From Hymenobacter caeli (GTDB lineage: Bacteria; Bacteroidota; Bacteroidia; Cytophagales; Hymenobacteraceae), in contig NZ_JABSNP010000007.1 in the NCBI RefSeq assembly GCF_013294115.1, forward strand, positions 62,001 through 126,000: a stretch of DNA of 64,000 nt, read 5' to 3'. Made by a program: the position numbers and the translations under genes. Of this stretch, positions 26,437-35,314 are shown one piece after another. The notes under the pieces were generated by a model. The model was not told the origin of the DNA. It did not search any database and worked only from the letters and a program-made list of their open reading frames with translations. Within the stretch, counting starts at the first letter, position 1, and each line of letters opens with the position of its first letter.

Positions 26437-27035
26437 TACAGCAGCCGGAACCCCGGGCGGTGCAGCGGGGTGGGGCCGTGGGCGCGGATGGCGGCCCGGT
26501 GGGCCGCGGTGGGGTAGCCGGCGTTCTGGGCCCAACCGTAGGCCGGGTACTGCTCGGCGAGGGCCGCCATGCGCTCGTCGCGGAAGGTTTTGGCCAGTAT
26601 AGACGCGGCGGCGATGCTGCGGTAGCGGCCGTCGCCGCCCACGAGGCAGGTGTGGGCGTACCCGGCCAGCGGCCGGAAGCGGTTGCCGTCCACGAGCAGG
26701 TGCGCGGGGGGCACGGCCAGCGCTGCCACGGCCCGGTGCATGGCCAGGTAGCTGGCCTGCGCGATGTTGAGGGCCCCGATTTCTTCCACCGTGGCCTCGC
26801 CCACGGCCCAGGCCACGGCTTCGGCGCAAATGAGGGGGCGCAGCTGCTCGCGCTGCCGGGCGCTCAGCTGCTTGGAGTCGTGGAGCAGGGGCGGGGCAAA
26901 ACCGGGCGGCAGGATGACGGCCGCCGCGAACACGGGCCCCGCCAGGCAGCCCCGGCCGGCCTCGTCGAGGCCGGCCTCGTGCGGCAGCCCGGTGTGGGTG
27001 GCCAGCAGCGCCGGGCGTACTTTGGGGGGCCTCAC
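26436..27035 (-). CDS. rnhB: Ribonuclease HII
   Basis: The 199-residue enzyme cleaves RNA in RNA/DNA hybrids and single ribonucleotides in DNA. Motifs are AGLDEAGRGCLAGPVFAAAV (catalytic Asp-Glu near residue 23), LHDSKQLSARQREQL, LLVDGNRF and the last acid/histidine region ILAKTFRDERM with YGWAQNAGYPTAAHRAAI. The start is GTG 27035, whose bases overlap the stop of the response regulator gene (GTGA), so translation is coupled. Confidence 0.95.
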   Translation of the reverse strand: MRPPKVRPALLATHTGLPHEAGLDEAGRGCLAGPVFAAAVILPPGFAPPLLHDSKQLSARQREQLRPLICAEAVAWAVGEATVEEIGALNIAQASYLAMHRAVAALAVPPAHLLVDGNRFRPLAGYAHTCLVGGDGRYRSIAAASILAKTFRDERMAALAEQYPAYGWAQNAGYPTAAHRAAIRAHGPTPLHRPGFRLL

Positions 27036-27475
27036 CCCTTCAGCTTAATCAGGTCCAGGAACAGGCTGAAGCCATCGACGCTGGTGCCGCCTTCGCCGAA
27101 AGTCTCGAAGCTCAGGGGCTTGACGATGTAGCCGCTCACGGCCAGCTGCCGGGCCTTGTAGCGGTCCGAGTCGAGGTCCGAGGTGGTCATGATGAACACG
27201 TTGAGGTCGGCAAACTCGGGGTCGGCCCGCAGGGCTTCGAGCAGCTCCAGGCCGTTCATGCGCGGCATGTTGATGTCGAGCATCACCACGTCGGGCCGGG
27301 CAATTTTGGCCTGGCCGTTCTCGCCGCGCAGCAGGTCGAGGGCTTCGCGGCCGTTGCGGGCGTGCGTCAGGGGCACTTCGATGTGCTGGCGGCGCAGCTC
27401 GCGCTGCACGTTCATCACGTCCATCTGGTCGTCTTCGACCAATAAGATGCTGGTGGGGGAGGGGTCGGGCGTCAT
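27032..27475 (-). CDS. Single-domain response regulator (Rcp1-like)
   Basis: This 147-residue receiver domain without an output domain has the acidic pocket LLVEDDQMD, phosphoacceptor Asp in VVMLDINMPRMNG (about residue 66), MTTSD and the conserved Lys in YIVKPLSF. The layout resembles Rcp1/CheY-type regulators that pair with PHY/CHASE3-type kinases. The start at ATG 27475 is chosen because the upstream extension is Pro/Arg-rich and non-homologous. The kinase gene lies 46 bp upstream on the same strand, so it is the likely phosphodonor. Confidence 0.92.
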   Translation of the reverse strand: MTPDPSPTSILLVEDDQMDVMNVQRELRRQHIEVPLTHARNGREALDLLRGENGQAKIARPDVVMLDINMPRMNGLELLEALRADPEFADLNVFIMTTSDLDSDRYKARQLAVSGYIVKPLSFETFGEGGTSVDGFSLFLDLIKLKG

Positions 27476-27521
27476 GGAGAAAAAAAAGGATCGGGGGCGG
27501 GGCCCCGGCAAAGGAATTAAG

Positions 27522-29069
27522 TCAGGCGGCCAGCGCGGGCACGGCGGCGCTGGCCTTGGCGGCTTTGGGCTGGGCCGCGGCCGGCTGCTTGGGCCAGGTG
27601 AAAAAGAACGTGGCGCCCTGGCCCAGGGCCGATTCGACGCCGATGGTGCCGCCCTGGCGCTCCACAATTTTCTTGACGATGGCCAGGCCCACGCCGGTGC
27701 TTTCCAGGGTGTCGCGCTCCACGAGGGTTTGGAAGATGACGAATATCCGCTCGTGGTACTCCGGCGCGATGCCCGGCCCGTCGTCGGCCACCGAGAAGCG
27801 GTAGAAGGCGTCGGCGTCGTCGCAGCCGATGCGCAGGGTGGCCGATTCGAGATGTTCGTGGTACTTCACCGCGTTGCTGATGAGGTTGGTGAACACCTGC
27901 TCCAGCTGCACCCGCGTGGTGACGAGCGTGGGCAAAAAGAAGGGCAGCTCGAATTGCAAGCCGGCCGGCAGGTCCAGGCTGGCTACGATTTCGCGCAGCA
28001 GCTGGCGCACGAACACCGTTTCGTGCACCTCGGCCACGCGCCCCACCCGGGCCAGGTCGAGGATGCCGGTGATGAGGTTTTCCATGCGGTGCACGCGCTG
28101 GCGCATCAGGGCCAGGAACTCGCGCACGTGGGCCGGCAGGCCGGTGGGCCCCATGTCCTCCTCGATCCAGCGCGAAGCGCTTTCGATGCCGCGCAGGGGC
28201 GCTTTCAGGTCGTGCGACACCACGTAGGCGAACTGGTCCAGCTCGCGGTTGCGGGCTTCGAGCTGGCCGATGTTGGCGCTGATGGTGCGGCCCAGGCCGT
28301 TGAGGGCCCCGGTGAGCAGGCTCAGCTCGTCCTGCTCGCGGTCCACCAGCTGGGCGTCGTAGTCGCCGGCGGCGAGGCGGCGGGCCAGGCCCACCAGCCC
28401 GTCGAGGCGCCGCGCCAGCAGCCGCACCAGGTACACGGCCCAGGCCAGCCCGAACACCAGCGCCGCGGCGGCCACGGCCGCCGAAATCCACTGGGCCCGG
28501 CCCACGCTGGCGTCGCGCCGCGCCGCCAGCCGCTGCCGAATCCCGGCTTCGAGCACGTCGAACTGGCCGAGCTGGTAGCGCACGTTGTCCATTACCTGCT
28601 TGCCCGTCAGTCCCTCTACCAGCCAGCGGTGGGGCAGGCCCTGCAACGCTTCCAGGTCGGGGCGGTGCTGGTGCAGCGTGCGCTTCTCGCCGATGATGAG
28701 GTGCGTGTAGGCGCTCCACTGCTGGAACAGCCGCTGCGAGCGGTTGAGGTGGTCCAGCTGCACCGGGCTGTGGGTGACCAGGGCCCGCAGGTCGTTGAAG
28801 CGCCCCACCAGCTGCCGCTCGCCCTGGTAGTAAGGGTCGAGCAGCTGCTCGTCGCCCAGCAGCAGGTAGCCGCGAAAGCCAGTTTCCATGTCGATGATGT
28901 TGCTCAGCAAGCCGTTGGCTTCTTCCGACACCCGCTGCGACGTGGCCACGGCCCGGGCGTTGCTCACCACCTGGTCGGCCAGCCGGTAGTTGACGAACAA
29001 CACCGCCGCGAAGAGTCCCAGCAGCAGTAAAAAGCCGGCAAACAGCTTGGTGCTAAGGTTCATTTTCAT
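27522..29069 (-). CDS. CHASE3-HAMP-HisKA sensor histidine kinase
   Basis: The 515-residue kinase has an N-terminal transmembrane helix (LFAGFLLLLGLFAAVLF), an extracytoplasmic CHASE3-like domain (about 35-175, DMETGFRGYLLLGDEQLL) and a second helix (about 193-215). HAMP follows (RLARRLAAGDYDAQL). The HisKA box is DQFAYVVSHDLKAPLRGI (His near 290), and HATPase_c has N box NLISNAVKYH, G1 DDGPGIAPEY and G2 STGVGLAIVKKI. It autophosphorylates and probably signals to the adjacent response regulator. The Ala/Lys/Pro tail is likely disordered. Confidence 0.95.
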   Translation of the reverse strand: MKMNLSTKLFAGFLLLLGLFAAVLFVNYRLADQVVSNARAVATSQRVSEEANGLLSNIIDMETGFRGYLLLGDEQLLDPYYQGERQLVGRFNDLRALVTHSPVQLDHLNRSQRLFQQWSAYTHLIIGEKRTLHQHRPDLEALQGLPHRWLVEGLTGKQVMDNVRYQLGQFDVLEAGIRQRLAARRDASVGRAQWISAAVAAAALVFGLAWAVYLVRLLARRLDGLVGLARRLAAGDYDAQLVDREQDELSLLTGALNGLGRTISANIGQLEARNRELDQFAYVVSHDLKAPLRGIESASRWIEEDMGPTGLPAHVREFLALMRQRVHRMENLITGILDLARVGRVAEVHETVFVRQLLREIVASLDLPAGLQFELPFFLPTLVTTRVQLEQVFTNLISNAVKYHEHLESATLRIGCDDADAFYRFSVADDGPGIAPEYHERIFVIFQTLVERDTLESTGVGLAIVKKIVERQGGTIGVESALGQGATFFFTWPKQPAAAQPKAAKASAAVPALAA

Positions 29070-29119
29070 TTATTTGCCGCGCGGGAAGCCCGCCGGAAAA
29101 AATCGAAAAAGCGGCAGCG

Positions 29120-29488
29120 CTAGGCTTCGGTACGCAGCTTGCGCTCAATGGTTTGCAAAAGGGTCACAATGCCCTCGGCCTGGGCCAGCACGGCTGGCAG
29201 GCCGGCGGCGGCCGCCTCGGCGCGGCCGGCCAGGCGGTGGTCCATCAACACGTTGGCCGCCTGATGAATGCGGCGGTGGGCGGCGTCGAGGTCGCGCATT
29301 TCGGGCACGTGGGCGTAGGCCCGGGCCCGGCGCTCGGCAATCCAGTGCCCGAGGCTGCACTGGTCGGGGTCGCGCAGGGGGCCTTCTTCGTAGCCGTTGC
29401 CGTACAGAAACGAGCGCAGCTTGGTTTTAAAGGAGAAGTGGCGGGTCATGGCCGACTCGAAGTCTTGCTTGATTTCGCCGGGGCTCAT
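29120..29488 (-). CDS. CZB-domain protein (chemoreceptor zinc-binding-like)
   Basis: The 122-residue protein matches the CZB fold: a first helix with [18 protein letters not shown], then the zinc/cysteine motif CSLGHWIA (about 56-63), then two histidines in [12 protein letters not shown]. In characterised CZB proteins, Zn(2+) bound by three His and one Cys senses zinc or hypochlorous acid. It stands alone, not fused to a chemoreceptor or cyclase, directly upstream of the kinase/regulator pair on the same strand. An alternative start is ATG 29512. Confidence 0.85.
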   Translation of the reverse strand: MSPGEIKQDFESAMTRHFSFKTKLRSFLYGNGYEEGPLRDPDQCSLGHWIAERRARAYAHVPEMRDLDAAHRRIHQAANVLMDHRLAGRAEAAAAGLPAVLAQAEGIVTLLQTIERKLRTEA

Positions 29489-29594
29489 GGCGGCACGCGG
29501 GGGAGTGGGCATAGACCCGCCTACGGGCCCGGGCCAAAAATGGCTATTTTCGCGGGCCAAAACCGCCGCGGCCGGCCCCACCCTTCTTTTCTAC

Positions 29595-30704
29595 ATGACC
29601 GTTTCCTCGCTCAAAACCGTTGCCCTCGACGCCACCCACCAGCGGCTGGGGGCCAAAATGGTGCCTTTTGCCGGCTACAACATGCCCGTGCGCTACTCCT
29701 CCGACCTCGACGAGCACCACACCGTGCGCCGGGCCGTGGGCATGTTCGACGTCTCGCACATGGGCGAGTTCCGGGTGCGGGGCCCCCAGGCGCTGGCCCT
29801 CATCCAGCGCGTGACGACCAACGACGCCGCCAAGCTCCAGCCCGGCAAGGCCCAGTACTCGGCCCTGCCCAACCACACCGGCGGCCTCGTCGACGACTTG
29901 CTGGTGTACATGCTGGCCGATAACGATTACCTACTGGTGGTCAACGCCTCCAACATCGAAAAGGACTGGAGCTGGATTCAGCAGTTCAACACCGACGGCG
30001 CGGAGATGGAGGACATTTCCGACCGCACCAGCCTCTTTGCCGTGCAGGGCCCCAAGGCCGTGGCCGCGCTGCAAGGCCTCACCAACGTGGACCTGGCCGC
30101 CATTCCGTACTACTCCTTCACGCAGGGCCCCTTCGCCGGGGCCCCCGACGTCATCATCTCCGCCACGGGCTACACCGGCGCGGGCGGCTTCGAGCTGTAC
30201 GTGCCCAACGAGTACGCCCAGCGCGTGTGGGACGCCATCATGCTGGCCGGCCAGCCCCACGGCCTCAAGCCCATCGGCCTGGGCGCGCGCGACACGCTGC
30301 GCCTCGAAATGGGCTACAACCTCTACGGCAACGACATCGACGACACCACCTCGCCCCTCGAAGCCGGCCTGGGCTGGATCACCAAGTTCACCAAGGAATT
30401 CACCAACAGCGCCGCCCTGAAGGCCCAAAAAACGGCCGGCGTGGCCAAAAAGCTGGTCGGCTTCGTGATGGACGGCCCCGGCATTCCGCGCGGCCACTAC
30501 GAGCTGGTGGACGCCGCCGGCCAGAAAATCGGCGACGTCACCAGCGGCACGCAGTCGCCGAGCCTGGGCAAGGGCGTGGGCCTGGGCTACGTGCGCGCCG
30601 AGCTGGCCGCCCCCGGCACCCCAATCTTCGTGCAGATTCGGGGCAAGAACCTGCCCGCCACCGTGCACAAGCTGCCGCTGGTGCCGGGTACGGAGGAGGC
30701 GTAG
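29595..30704 (+). CDS. gcvT: Glycine cleavage system T protein (aminomethyltransferase)
   Basis: The 369-residue enzyme transfers the methylene group from aminomethyl-lipoyl GcvH to tetrahydrofolate and releases ammonia. Motifs include [15 protein letters not shown], the H4-folate-binding [13 protein letters not shown] segment ([15 protein letters not shown]), [32 protein letters not shown] and the C-terminal barrel [20 protein letters not shown]. The start at ATG 29595 gives family length; the upstream extension overlaps the divergent CZB gene. gcvH and gcvP are not in the window. Confidence 0.96.
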   Translation: MTVSSLKTVALDATHQRLGAKMVPFAGYNMPVRYSSDLDEHHTVRRAVGMFDVSHMGEFRVRGPQALALIQRVTTNDAAKLQPGKAQYSALPNHTGGLVDDLLVYMLADNDYLLVVNASNIEKDWSWIQQFNTDGAEMEDISDRTSLFAVQGPKAVAALQGLTNVDLAAIPYYSFTQGPFAGAPDVIISATGYTGAGGFELYVPNEYAQRVWDAIMLAGQPHGLKPIGLGARDTLRLEMGYNLYGNDIDDTTSPLEAGLGWITKFTKEFTNSAALKAQKTAGVAKKLVGFVMDGPGIPRGHYELVDAAGQKIGDVTSGTQSPSLGKGVGLGYVRAELAAPGTPIFVQIRGKNLPATVHKLPLVPGTEEA

Positions 30705-30735
30705 CTCAGTTCCCGCTTCTCCGAGGCCGTTGCGC

Positions 30736-30847
30736 AGCGGGGAGTAGCGCGAACTTTGTAGTTCGCGTCGCTCGCTTCGTCCCATCGATCTAACTTTTGG
30801 GCGACCGGGCGGCGACGCGAACTACAAAGTTCGCGCTACTCTCCGCT
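30736..30847. repeat. Inverted repeat element between gcvT and comB
   Basis: Perfect 29-bp arms 30742-30770/30813-30841 (GCGCGAACTTTGTAGTTCGC core), extended to 34 bp with one mismatch, flank a 42-bp loop. Each arm is itself nearly palindromic. Both genes read rightward, so it occupies the intercistronic space; its origin as a MITE-like element is inferred. Confidence 0.8.
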
Positions 30848-30884
30848 ACGTAACAGTAGTTCTTCGCTTTCCAAAACTCCAAAA

Positions 30885-31604
30885 ATGCCTGCTGTAGACG
30901 TTTGTTTCTCCCCCGATTTGCTGCCGCTGTACGATTTGCGGGGCCGGGTGGCGGTTATCGTGGACGTGCTGCGGGCCAGCACCACCATCGTCACGGCCCT
31001 GGTGGCGGGCGTCACGCACGTGTTTCCGGTGGGCAGCCTGGAGGAGTGCGCCGCCCTGGGGGCCCAAGGCTGCCTGACGGCGGCCGAGCGCGACGGCGTG
31101 CCGGCCGAGGGCTTCGACCTGGGCAACTCGCCCTTCGGCTTCCTCGACCCCGCCCGGCCGGTGCGGGGGCGCGCCCTGGCCATCAGCACCACCAACGGCA
31201 CCCAGGCCCTGCGCCGCTCGCTGGCGGCCGAGGCCGTCGTCATCGGCGGCTTCGTAAACCTGACGGCCGTGGTCAGCTTTGCCCAGCAGCAGCAGCGCGA
31301 CGTGCTGGTGGTGTGCGCCGGCTGGAAGGGCCGGTTCTGCCTCGAAGACAGCCTGTTTGGCGGGGCCCTGGCCGCCCGCCTGGGGCCCCTGGGCTTCGAC
31401 GTGGAGCACGCCGACAGCACCCTGGCTGCGCTGCACCTGTGGCACCAGGCCCAGGCCGACCTGCCCGGCTACCTGCTGCAATCGGCCGCCGTGCGCCGCC
31501 TTAACGCGCTGGAAGCCAACGACGATTTTCTGTTCTGCGCGAAAATTGACACGTACGCCAATGCGTTGCCCTTGCTGAAAGACGACCGGCTGGTGCTGGC
31601 GTAG
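30885..31604 (+). CDS. comB: 2-phosphosulfolactate phosphatase (ComB family)
   Basis: The 239-residue protein has the ComB signatures VIVDVLRASTTIVTAL, EGFDLGNSPFGF, LAISTTNGTQAL and WKGRFCLEDSLFGGAL. ComB is an Mg-dependent phosphatase producing sulfolactate, known from coenzyme M synthesis but widespread in bacteria that make no coenzyme M. No phosphosulfolactate synthase (ComA) gene is present here. A role in sulfonate metabolism is possible, but the physiological substrate in this organism is not evident. Confidence 0.9.
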   Translation: MPAVDVCFSPDLLPLYDLRGRVAVIVDVLRASTTIVTALVAGVTHVFPVGSLEECAALGAQGCLTAAERDGVPAEGFDLGNSPFGFLDPARPVRGRALAISTTNGTQALRRSLAAEAVVIGGFVNLTAVVSFAQQQQRDVLVVCAGWKGRFCLEDSLFGGALAARLGPLGFDVEHADSTLAALHLWHQAQADLPGYLLQSAAVRRLNALEANDDFLFCAKIDTYANALPLLKDDRLVLA

Positions 31605-31612
31605 GGCCCCGA

Positions 31613-31939
31613 CTACTTCAGCTTCTCGTTGTCCTGGTGCCGCTGGGCGTCGCGCTGGGTTTTCTTGGCCAGGTTGCGCGCCAGGGCCTCCGTGAGGTTG
31701 ACGCCGGTTTGGTTGGCCAGGCAGATGACGACGAACAGCACGTCGGCCAACTCGTCGCCCAGCTCGTGGCCTTTGTCCGACTCCTTGAACGACTGCTCGC
31801 CGTACTGCCGGGCGATGAGCCGGGCCACCTCGCCCACCTCCTCGGTGAGGATGGCCAGGTTGGTCAGCTCGTTGAAGTAGCGCACGCCGGTGGTCGTAAT
31901 CCACTGGTCCACGGTCTGTTGGGCTTGCTCGATGGTCAT
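31613..31939 (-). CDS. MazG-like nucleotide pyrophosphohydrolase
   Basis: The 108-residue all-alpha NTP-PPase superfamily protein shows the metal-binding pattern LTEEVGEVARLIAR (EExxE, about 32-45) and GDELADVLFVVICLAN (ExxD, about 61-76). The C-terminal tail is Lys/Gln-rich. Such single-domain enzymes hydrolyse non-canonical or excess NTPs. It converges on comB with 8 bp between the stop codons and there is no room for a separate terminator. Confidence 0.88.
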   Translation of the reverse strand: MTIEQAQQTVDQWITTTGVRYFNELTNLAILTEEVGEVARLIARQYGEQSFKESDKGHELGDELADVLFVVICLANQTGVNLTEALARNLAKKTQRDAQRHQDNEKLK

Positions 31940-32029
31940 GTTAGATGACTGATAAGGAAGGCGTTAAGCAGCCGTGCATAAGTAAACGCACATTGCATGC
32001 CGTGTAAATTATTGAAAATTAGGAAGAAG

Positions 32030-32060
32030 GCTAATAGCTAGCAGCTAAGAGCCAACAGCT
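32030..32060. repeat. Short interspersed repeat, copy 2
   Basis: The segment starting GCTAATAGCTAGCAGCTAA matches 1681-1711 at about 26 of 31 positions and likewise lies just downstream of a minus-strand stop codon (dtd, 32067). Confidence 0.5.
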
Positions 32061-32066
32061 CACGAT

Positions 32067-32516
32067 TTAAGCGGCGGGCGAATCGAGCACGATGGTGACG
32101 GGGCCGTCGTTCACCAGGCTCACCTGCATGTCGGCCCCGAAGATGCCGGTGGGCACGGGGCGGCCCAGCAGCTCGGCCACCAGGGCCACAAATTGCTGGT
32201 ACAGCGGTTCGGCTACGGCCGGTGGGGCGGCGCCCACGTAGCTGGGGCGGTTGCCCTTGCGGGCATCCGCGAGCAGCGTGAACTGGCTCACCACCAGCAC
32301 CTCGCCGCCCGTATCGAGCACGCTGCGGTTCATCTGGCCCGCCTCGTCGGCGAAGATGCGGAGCTGCACCAGCTTCCGGGCCCCCCAGGCCAGCTGGGCG
32401 GGGCCGTCGGCGGGGGCGAAGCCGGCCAGCACCAGCAGGCCCGGCCCGATACGGCCCGTGACGGCCTCCGCCACGGTAACCTGCGCGCTGCGAACGCGCT
32501 GAATGACAAGGCGCAT
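32067..32516 (-). CDS. dtd: D-aminoacyl-tRNA deacylase
   Basis: The 149-residue protein matches Dtd over its full length. It begins [15 protein letters not shown], carries the catalytic [17 protein letters not shown] region (about 77-93) and ends with the Gly-cisPro-type motif [11 protein letters not shown]. It hydrolyses D-Tyr and other D-aminoacyl-tRNAs as a proofreading step. Its start is 97 bp from the divergent membrane-protein gene. Confidence 0.95.
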   Translation of the reverse strand: MRLVIQRVRSAQVTVAEAVTGRIGPGLLVLAGFAPADGPAQLAWGARKLVQLRIFADEAGQMNRSVLDTGGEVLVVSQFTLLADARKGNRPSYVGAAPPAVAEPLYQQFVALVAELLGRPVPTGIFGADMQVSLVNDGPVTIVLDSPAA

Positions 32517-32613
32517 AAGAAAAATGAAGTAGAATACTGGCCCGCCGGGGCCCCGGCGGGTGCCCGTGCCGACCTTTGCGGCGGCCCGGCCCCGGGGCCC
32601 TAATTAGCCCCCA

Positions 32614-34179
32614 ATGCCTGCAAATAACGCCGTGCCGCCGCTTCCCGCCCCGCCCGATGCCCGCTGGGGACTGGGCCTGGCGCTGCTGGCGGTGCTGGGC
32701 CTGCGGCTGTGGCACCTGTCGGCCGCCGGCTTGCCCGACTACGACTCGGTGCGCAACTGGCAGCTGGTGCAGGAGCTGGCGCACGGCGACGGCCATTCGA
32801 TGTTCTTCACGGCCGGGCCGGGCTTCAACCTGCTGTTTGCTCTACTGGCCTGCGTCACATCGGATGTGCGGGCGTTTCAGGTGGCCAACGCGGTGCTGGG
32901 CGCGGCGGGGCTGGGGCTGTTTGCGCGGTTTGTGGGGGAGGCGGTGGCAGGCAGCGGGCGGCCCTGGCGCAACGCCGAGGCGGTGGCGCTGGTGCTGCTG
33001 GGCGGCACCGGGCTGCTGCTCACGTTTTCGGGGCGCGATTTCACGGCCGGCGCGGGCGGGCTGGTGCTGGCGGCGGGCCTGCTGCGCAGCCACTTCCGGC
33101 GGGTGCAGGCAGGGCCCCTGGCCGGGCGGCAGGCGGCGCTGCGGCAGGCCGCGTGGTGGCTGGCGGCGGGCCTGTGCTACAGCTACAAGTTCCTGCTGGT
33201 GCTGCCCATATTAGGGGCCCTGGAGGGGTGGCGGGCCGACTGGCCGGCCTGGCGCGGGGCCGTGAAGTGGCAGGTGCTGGGCCGCCTGGCCTTGCCCTAC
33301 GCGGTGCTGATGGCCGCCGGGGCCCTGCTGGCCGGCCTGCCCTGGTACCGCTGGCCGGCCACCTACGTGCGCCTCGTGCTGCCCGACGCGCCCAACCCCG
33401 CCGGCCGCCAGCTGGTGCTGAGCCCCGATTTTTTCTTCTACTTCCGCTACTTGTGGGCGTTCGAGTCGCCGCTGCTGCTGCCGGGGCTGGCGGCGGGCGC
33501 ATGGCTGGGGGGACGGCAGTGGCGGGCGTTGCCCCCGGGGCCCGCGGGCCGGCCGCTGCCGCTGCTGCTGTACCTGGCCGTCTGGGCGGGGTGCTGGCTG
33601 GCGGGCATGGCCCTGCTGCAAAAAGCGCCCCGCGGCCTCACCTACGCCTTTTTGCCGCTGGCGGCGCTGGCGGTGCTCAGCCTGAGCTACTTGCGCGGCC
33701 GTTGGCGGGGCCCCGGGGCCGCCGTGCTGCTGGCTGCCCTGGCCCTGAACGGCTACCGGCTCTGGCAGCACATTTACCGCTACCCGCCCAGCCACTACCC
33801 CGCGGTGGCCGCCTGGCTGCGCACCCACGGGGCCCGGCGCGTGGCCAGCACCGTCGGCCTGGGCCTGGCGCCGTATCTATCTGAAGACAAGCAGTTCCTT
33901 AGCATCACCAACGAGCGCCAGCTGGGGGGCCTGCGCCGCCAGGGCTACGACTACGTGGTGCTCGATGCCTATTGGCAAGTGGCCCACGTGGCGCGGTTCG
34001 ACTCGCTGCGCCGCCAGCGCCCGCTGGCCGCCTGGCCCGAAACCCGCCTCACCGAGCCGCTGCTGTTCCTGGAGCACTCCGAGTTCACCGGCCTCACCTA
34101 CGCCCAAACCCTGGACTGGCAGCGCGAAGCCGCGCACGATTCGGTGCAGCTGCGCGTGTACCGCCTGGGGCCCCGATAG
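32614..34179 (+). CDS. Polytopic GT-C-type membrane protein, putative glycosyltransferase
   Basis: The 521-residue protein has about ten hydrophobic helices followed by a soluble C-terminal region (about 400-521). The first periplasmic loop carries acidic residues (LPDYDSVRNWQLVQELAHGD), as in GT-C transferases such as the PMT/ArnT superfamily. A GRDFTAGAGG segment follows. These enzymes move sugars from polyprenyl phosphate to lipid or protein acceptors on the outer face of the inner membrane. Sequence similarity is only at the fold-pattern level, so donor and acceptor are unknown. Confidence 0.65.
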   Translation: MPANNAVPPLPAPPDARWGLGLALLAVLGLRLWHLSAAGLPDYDSVRNWQLVQELAHGDGHSMFFTAGPGFNLLFALLACVTSDVRAFQVANAVLGAAGLGLFARFVGEAVAGSGRPWRNAEAVALVLLGGTGLLLTFSGRDFTAGAGGLVLAAGLLRSHFRRVQAGPLAGRQAALRQAAWWLAAGLCYSYKFLLVLPILGALEGWRADWPAWRGAVKWQVLGRLALPYAVLMAAGALLAGLPWYRWPATYVRLVLPDAPNPAGRQLVLSPDFFFYFRYLWAFESPLLLPGLAAGAWLGGRQWRALPPGPAGRPLPLLLYLAVWAGCWLAGMALLQKAPRGLTYAFLPLAALAVLSLSYLRGRWRGPGAAVLLAALALNGYRLWQHIYRYPPSHYPAVAAWLRTHGARRVASTVGLGLAPYLSEDKQFLSITNERQLGGLRRQGYDYVVLDAYWQVAHVARFDSLRRQRPLAAWPETRLTEPLLFLEHSEFTGLTYAQTLDWQREAAHDSVQLRVYRLGPR

Positions 34180-34223
34180 CGGTTTCTAGTTGTCAAATAG
34201 TATTCGGAGGAAGCGCAAAAAAA

Positions 34224-34253
34224 CGTCATGCTTCGGCTGTGCTCAGCATGACG
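34224..34253. repeat. Short inverted repeat related to the 24.2-kb element
   Basis: CGTCATGCT (34224-34232) pairs with AGCATGACG (34245-34253). The core ATGCTTCGGCTGTGCTCAGC matches the right arm at 24308 with one change. It lies between the convergent GT-C and mltG genes and may double as a terminator. Confidence 0.65.
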
Positions 34254-34279
34254 GCCTGCTAGATTACTAAAGCGTACCC

Positions 34280-35314
34280 TCACCGTTTCACGCCCAGGCT
34301 GTCCAGGTGGTGCTGGTAGCGGCGGGCGTTGCGCTTGTGCTGGGTGTAGGTGGCGGCGAAATCGGAGAAGCCGCTGCCGTCGGGGCGGGCGCAAAAGAAG
34401 AGGTTGCCGTTGTGGGCGGGGCGTAGCACGGCGTCGAGCGAGCTGGCGCGGGGCGTGGTGATGGGGCCCGGCGGCAGGCCTTTGTGGCGGTAGGTGTTGT
34501 AGGGCGAATCCACTTTTTTGTCCACGTTCAGCACGCGCTTGCGGGTGCCGAGGCCGTGCAGGGGCCACAGCAGGGTGGGGTCGGCCTGCAAGGGCTGGCC
34601 CAGGCGCAGGCGGTTGAGGTACACGGCGGCAATCAGCGGCTTGTCGGTAAGCTGGGCCGTTTCGCGCTGCACAATGCTGGCCAGTACGCTCACCTGCACC
34701 TGGCTCAGGCCCAGCGAGTCGGCCCGGGCCCGGCGCGCCCGCGACCAAAACCGGCGGTGCCGCGCCGCCACGGTATCCAGGAAAGCGGCGGCGCTGGTGT
34801 TCCACAGCAGCCGGTAGGGCCCCGGGATGAACAGCGTGCGCACCGTGCAGGTGTCGAGGCCGTAGCGGGCTTGCAGCCCGGCGTTATTATTCAGCAGCAG
34901 GCTGAGCTTGAACGAGTCGGCCTCGATTTGGCGGCTGACTTGCCGGGGCAGGTTTTCAAGGTAGTGAAACGGCGTCAGCTCAAACTGCACCGTGTCCTGG
35001 GGCCCGCTTTCGAGCAGCTTTAGTAGCGCCAGGTTGCCCAGCCCGGGGCCTAGGCGGTAGCGGCCGGGGCGCACGTGCGCCGGGTAGTTGCGCCAGTCGG
35101 CCAGCCAGGCAAAGGTACCCGGCTCGCGCAGCAGGCCCGGCCGCCCCAGCGAGTCGCGCACCGCCCCGTAGCCGCTGCCGGTGCGGATGTACAGGTAGGC
35201 ATCGCCTTCGGGAAAGGCCACCACGTTGGGCCGGTACAGCACCCGCCACGCCGCGTAGCCCGCCGCGCCCAGGGCCAGCAGCCCAACCAAGAGCCAGCTA
35301 AGCTTTTTTGTCAC
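34280..35314 (-). CDS. mltG: Endolytic transglycosylase MltG
   Basis: The 344-residue YceG-family protein cleaves nascent peptidoglycan strands, setting glycan length. One N-terminal transmembrane helix (LSWLLVGLLALGAAGYAAW) anchors it. A LysM-like segment follows, then the catalytic part: IPGPYRLLWNTSAAAFL, VLASIVQRETAQ (about 215-226), VYLNRLRLGQPLQADPTLLW and SPYNTYRHKGLPPGPITTP. The E. coli enzyme has ASIVEKETA at the equivalent position; here the first Glu is Gln while the second is kept. Length is normal. Confidence 0.93.
   Translation of the reverse strand: MTKKLSWLLVGLLALGAAGYAAWRVLYRPNVVAFPEGDAYLYIRTGSGYGAVRDSLGRPGLLREPGTFAWLADWRNYPAHVRPGRYRLGPGLGNLALLKLLESGPQDTVQFELTPFHYLENLPRQVSRQIEADSFKLSLLLNNNAGLQARYGLDTCTVRTLFIPGPYRLLWNTSAAAFLDTVAARHRRFWSRARRARADSLGLSQVQVSVLASIVQRETAQLTDKPLIAAVYLNRLRLGQPLQADPTLLWPLHGLGTRKRVLNVDKKVDSPYNTYRHKGLPPGPITTPRASSLDAVLRPAHNGNLFFCARPDGSGFSDFAATYTQHKRNARRYQHHLDSLGVKR

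Noticed and set aside
27183..29030. 615-codon plus-strand open frame opposite the histidine kinase
   Set aside because: Shadow frame; the kinase on the minus strand has every expected motif.
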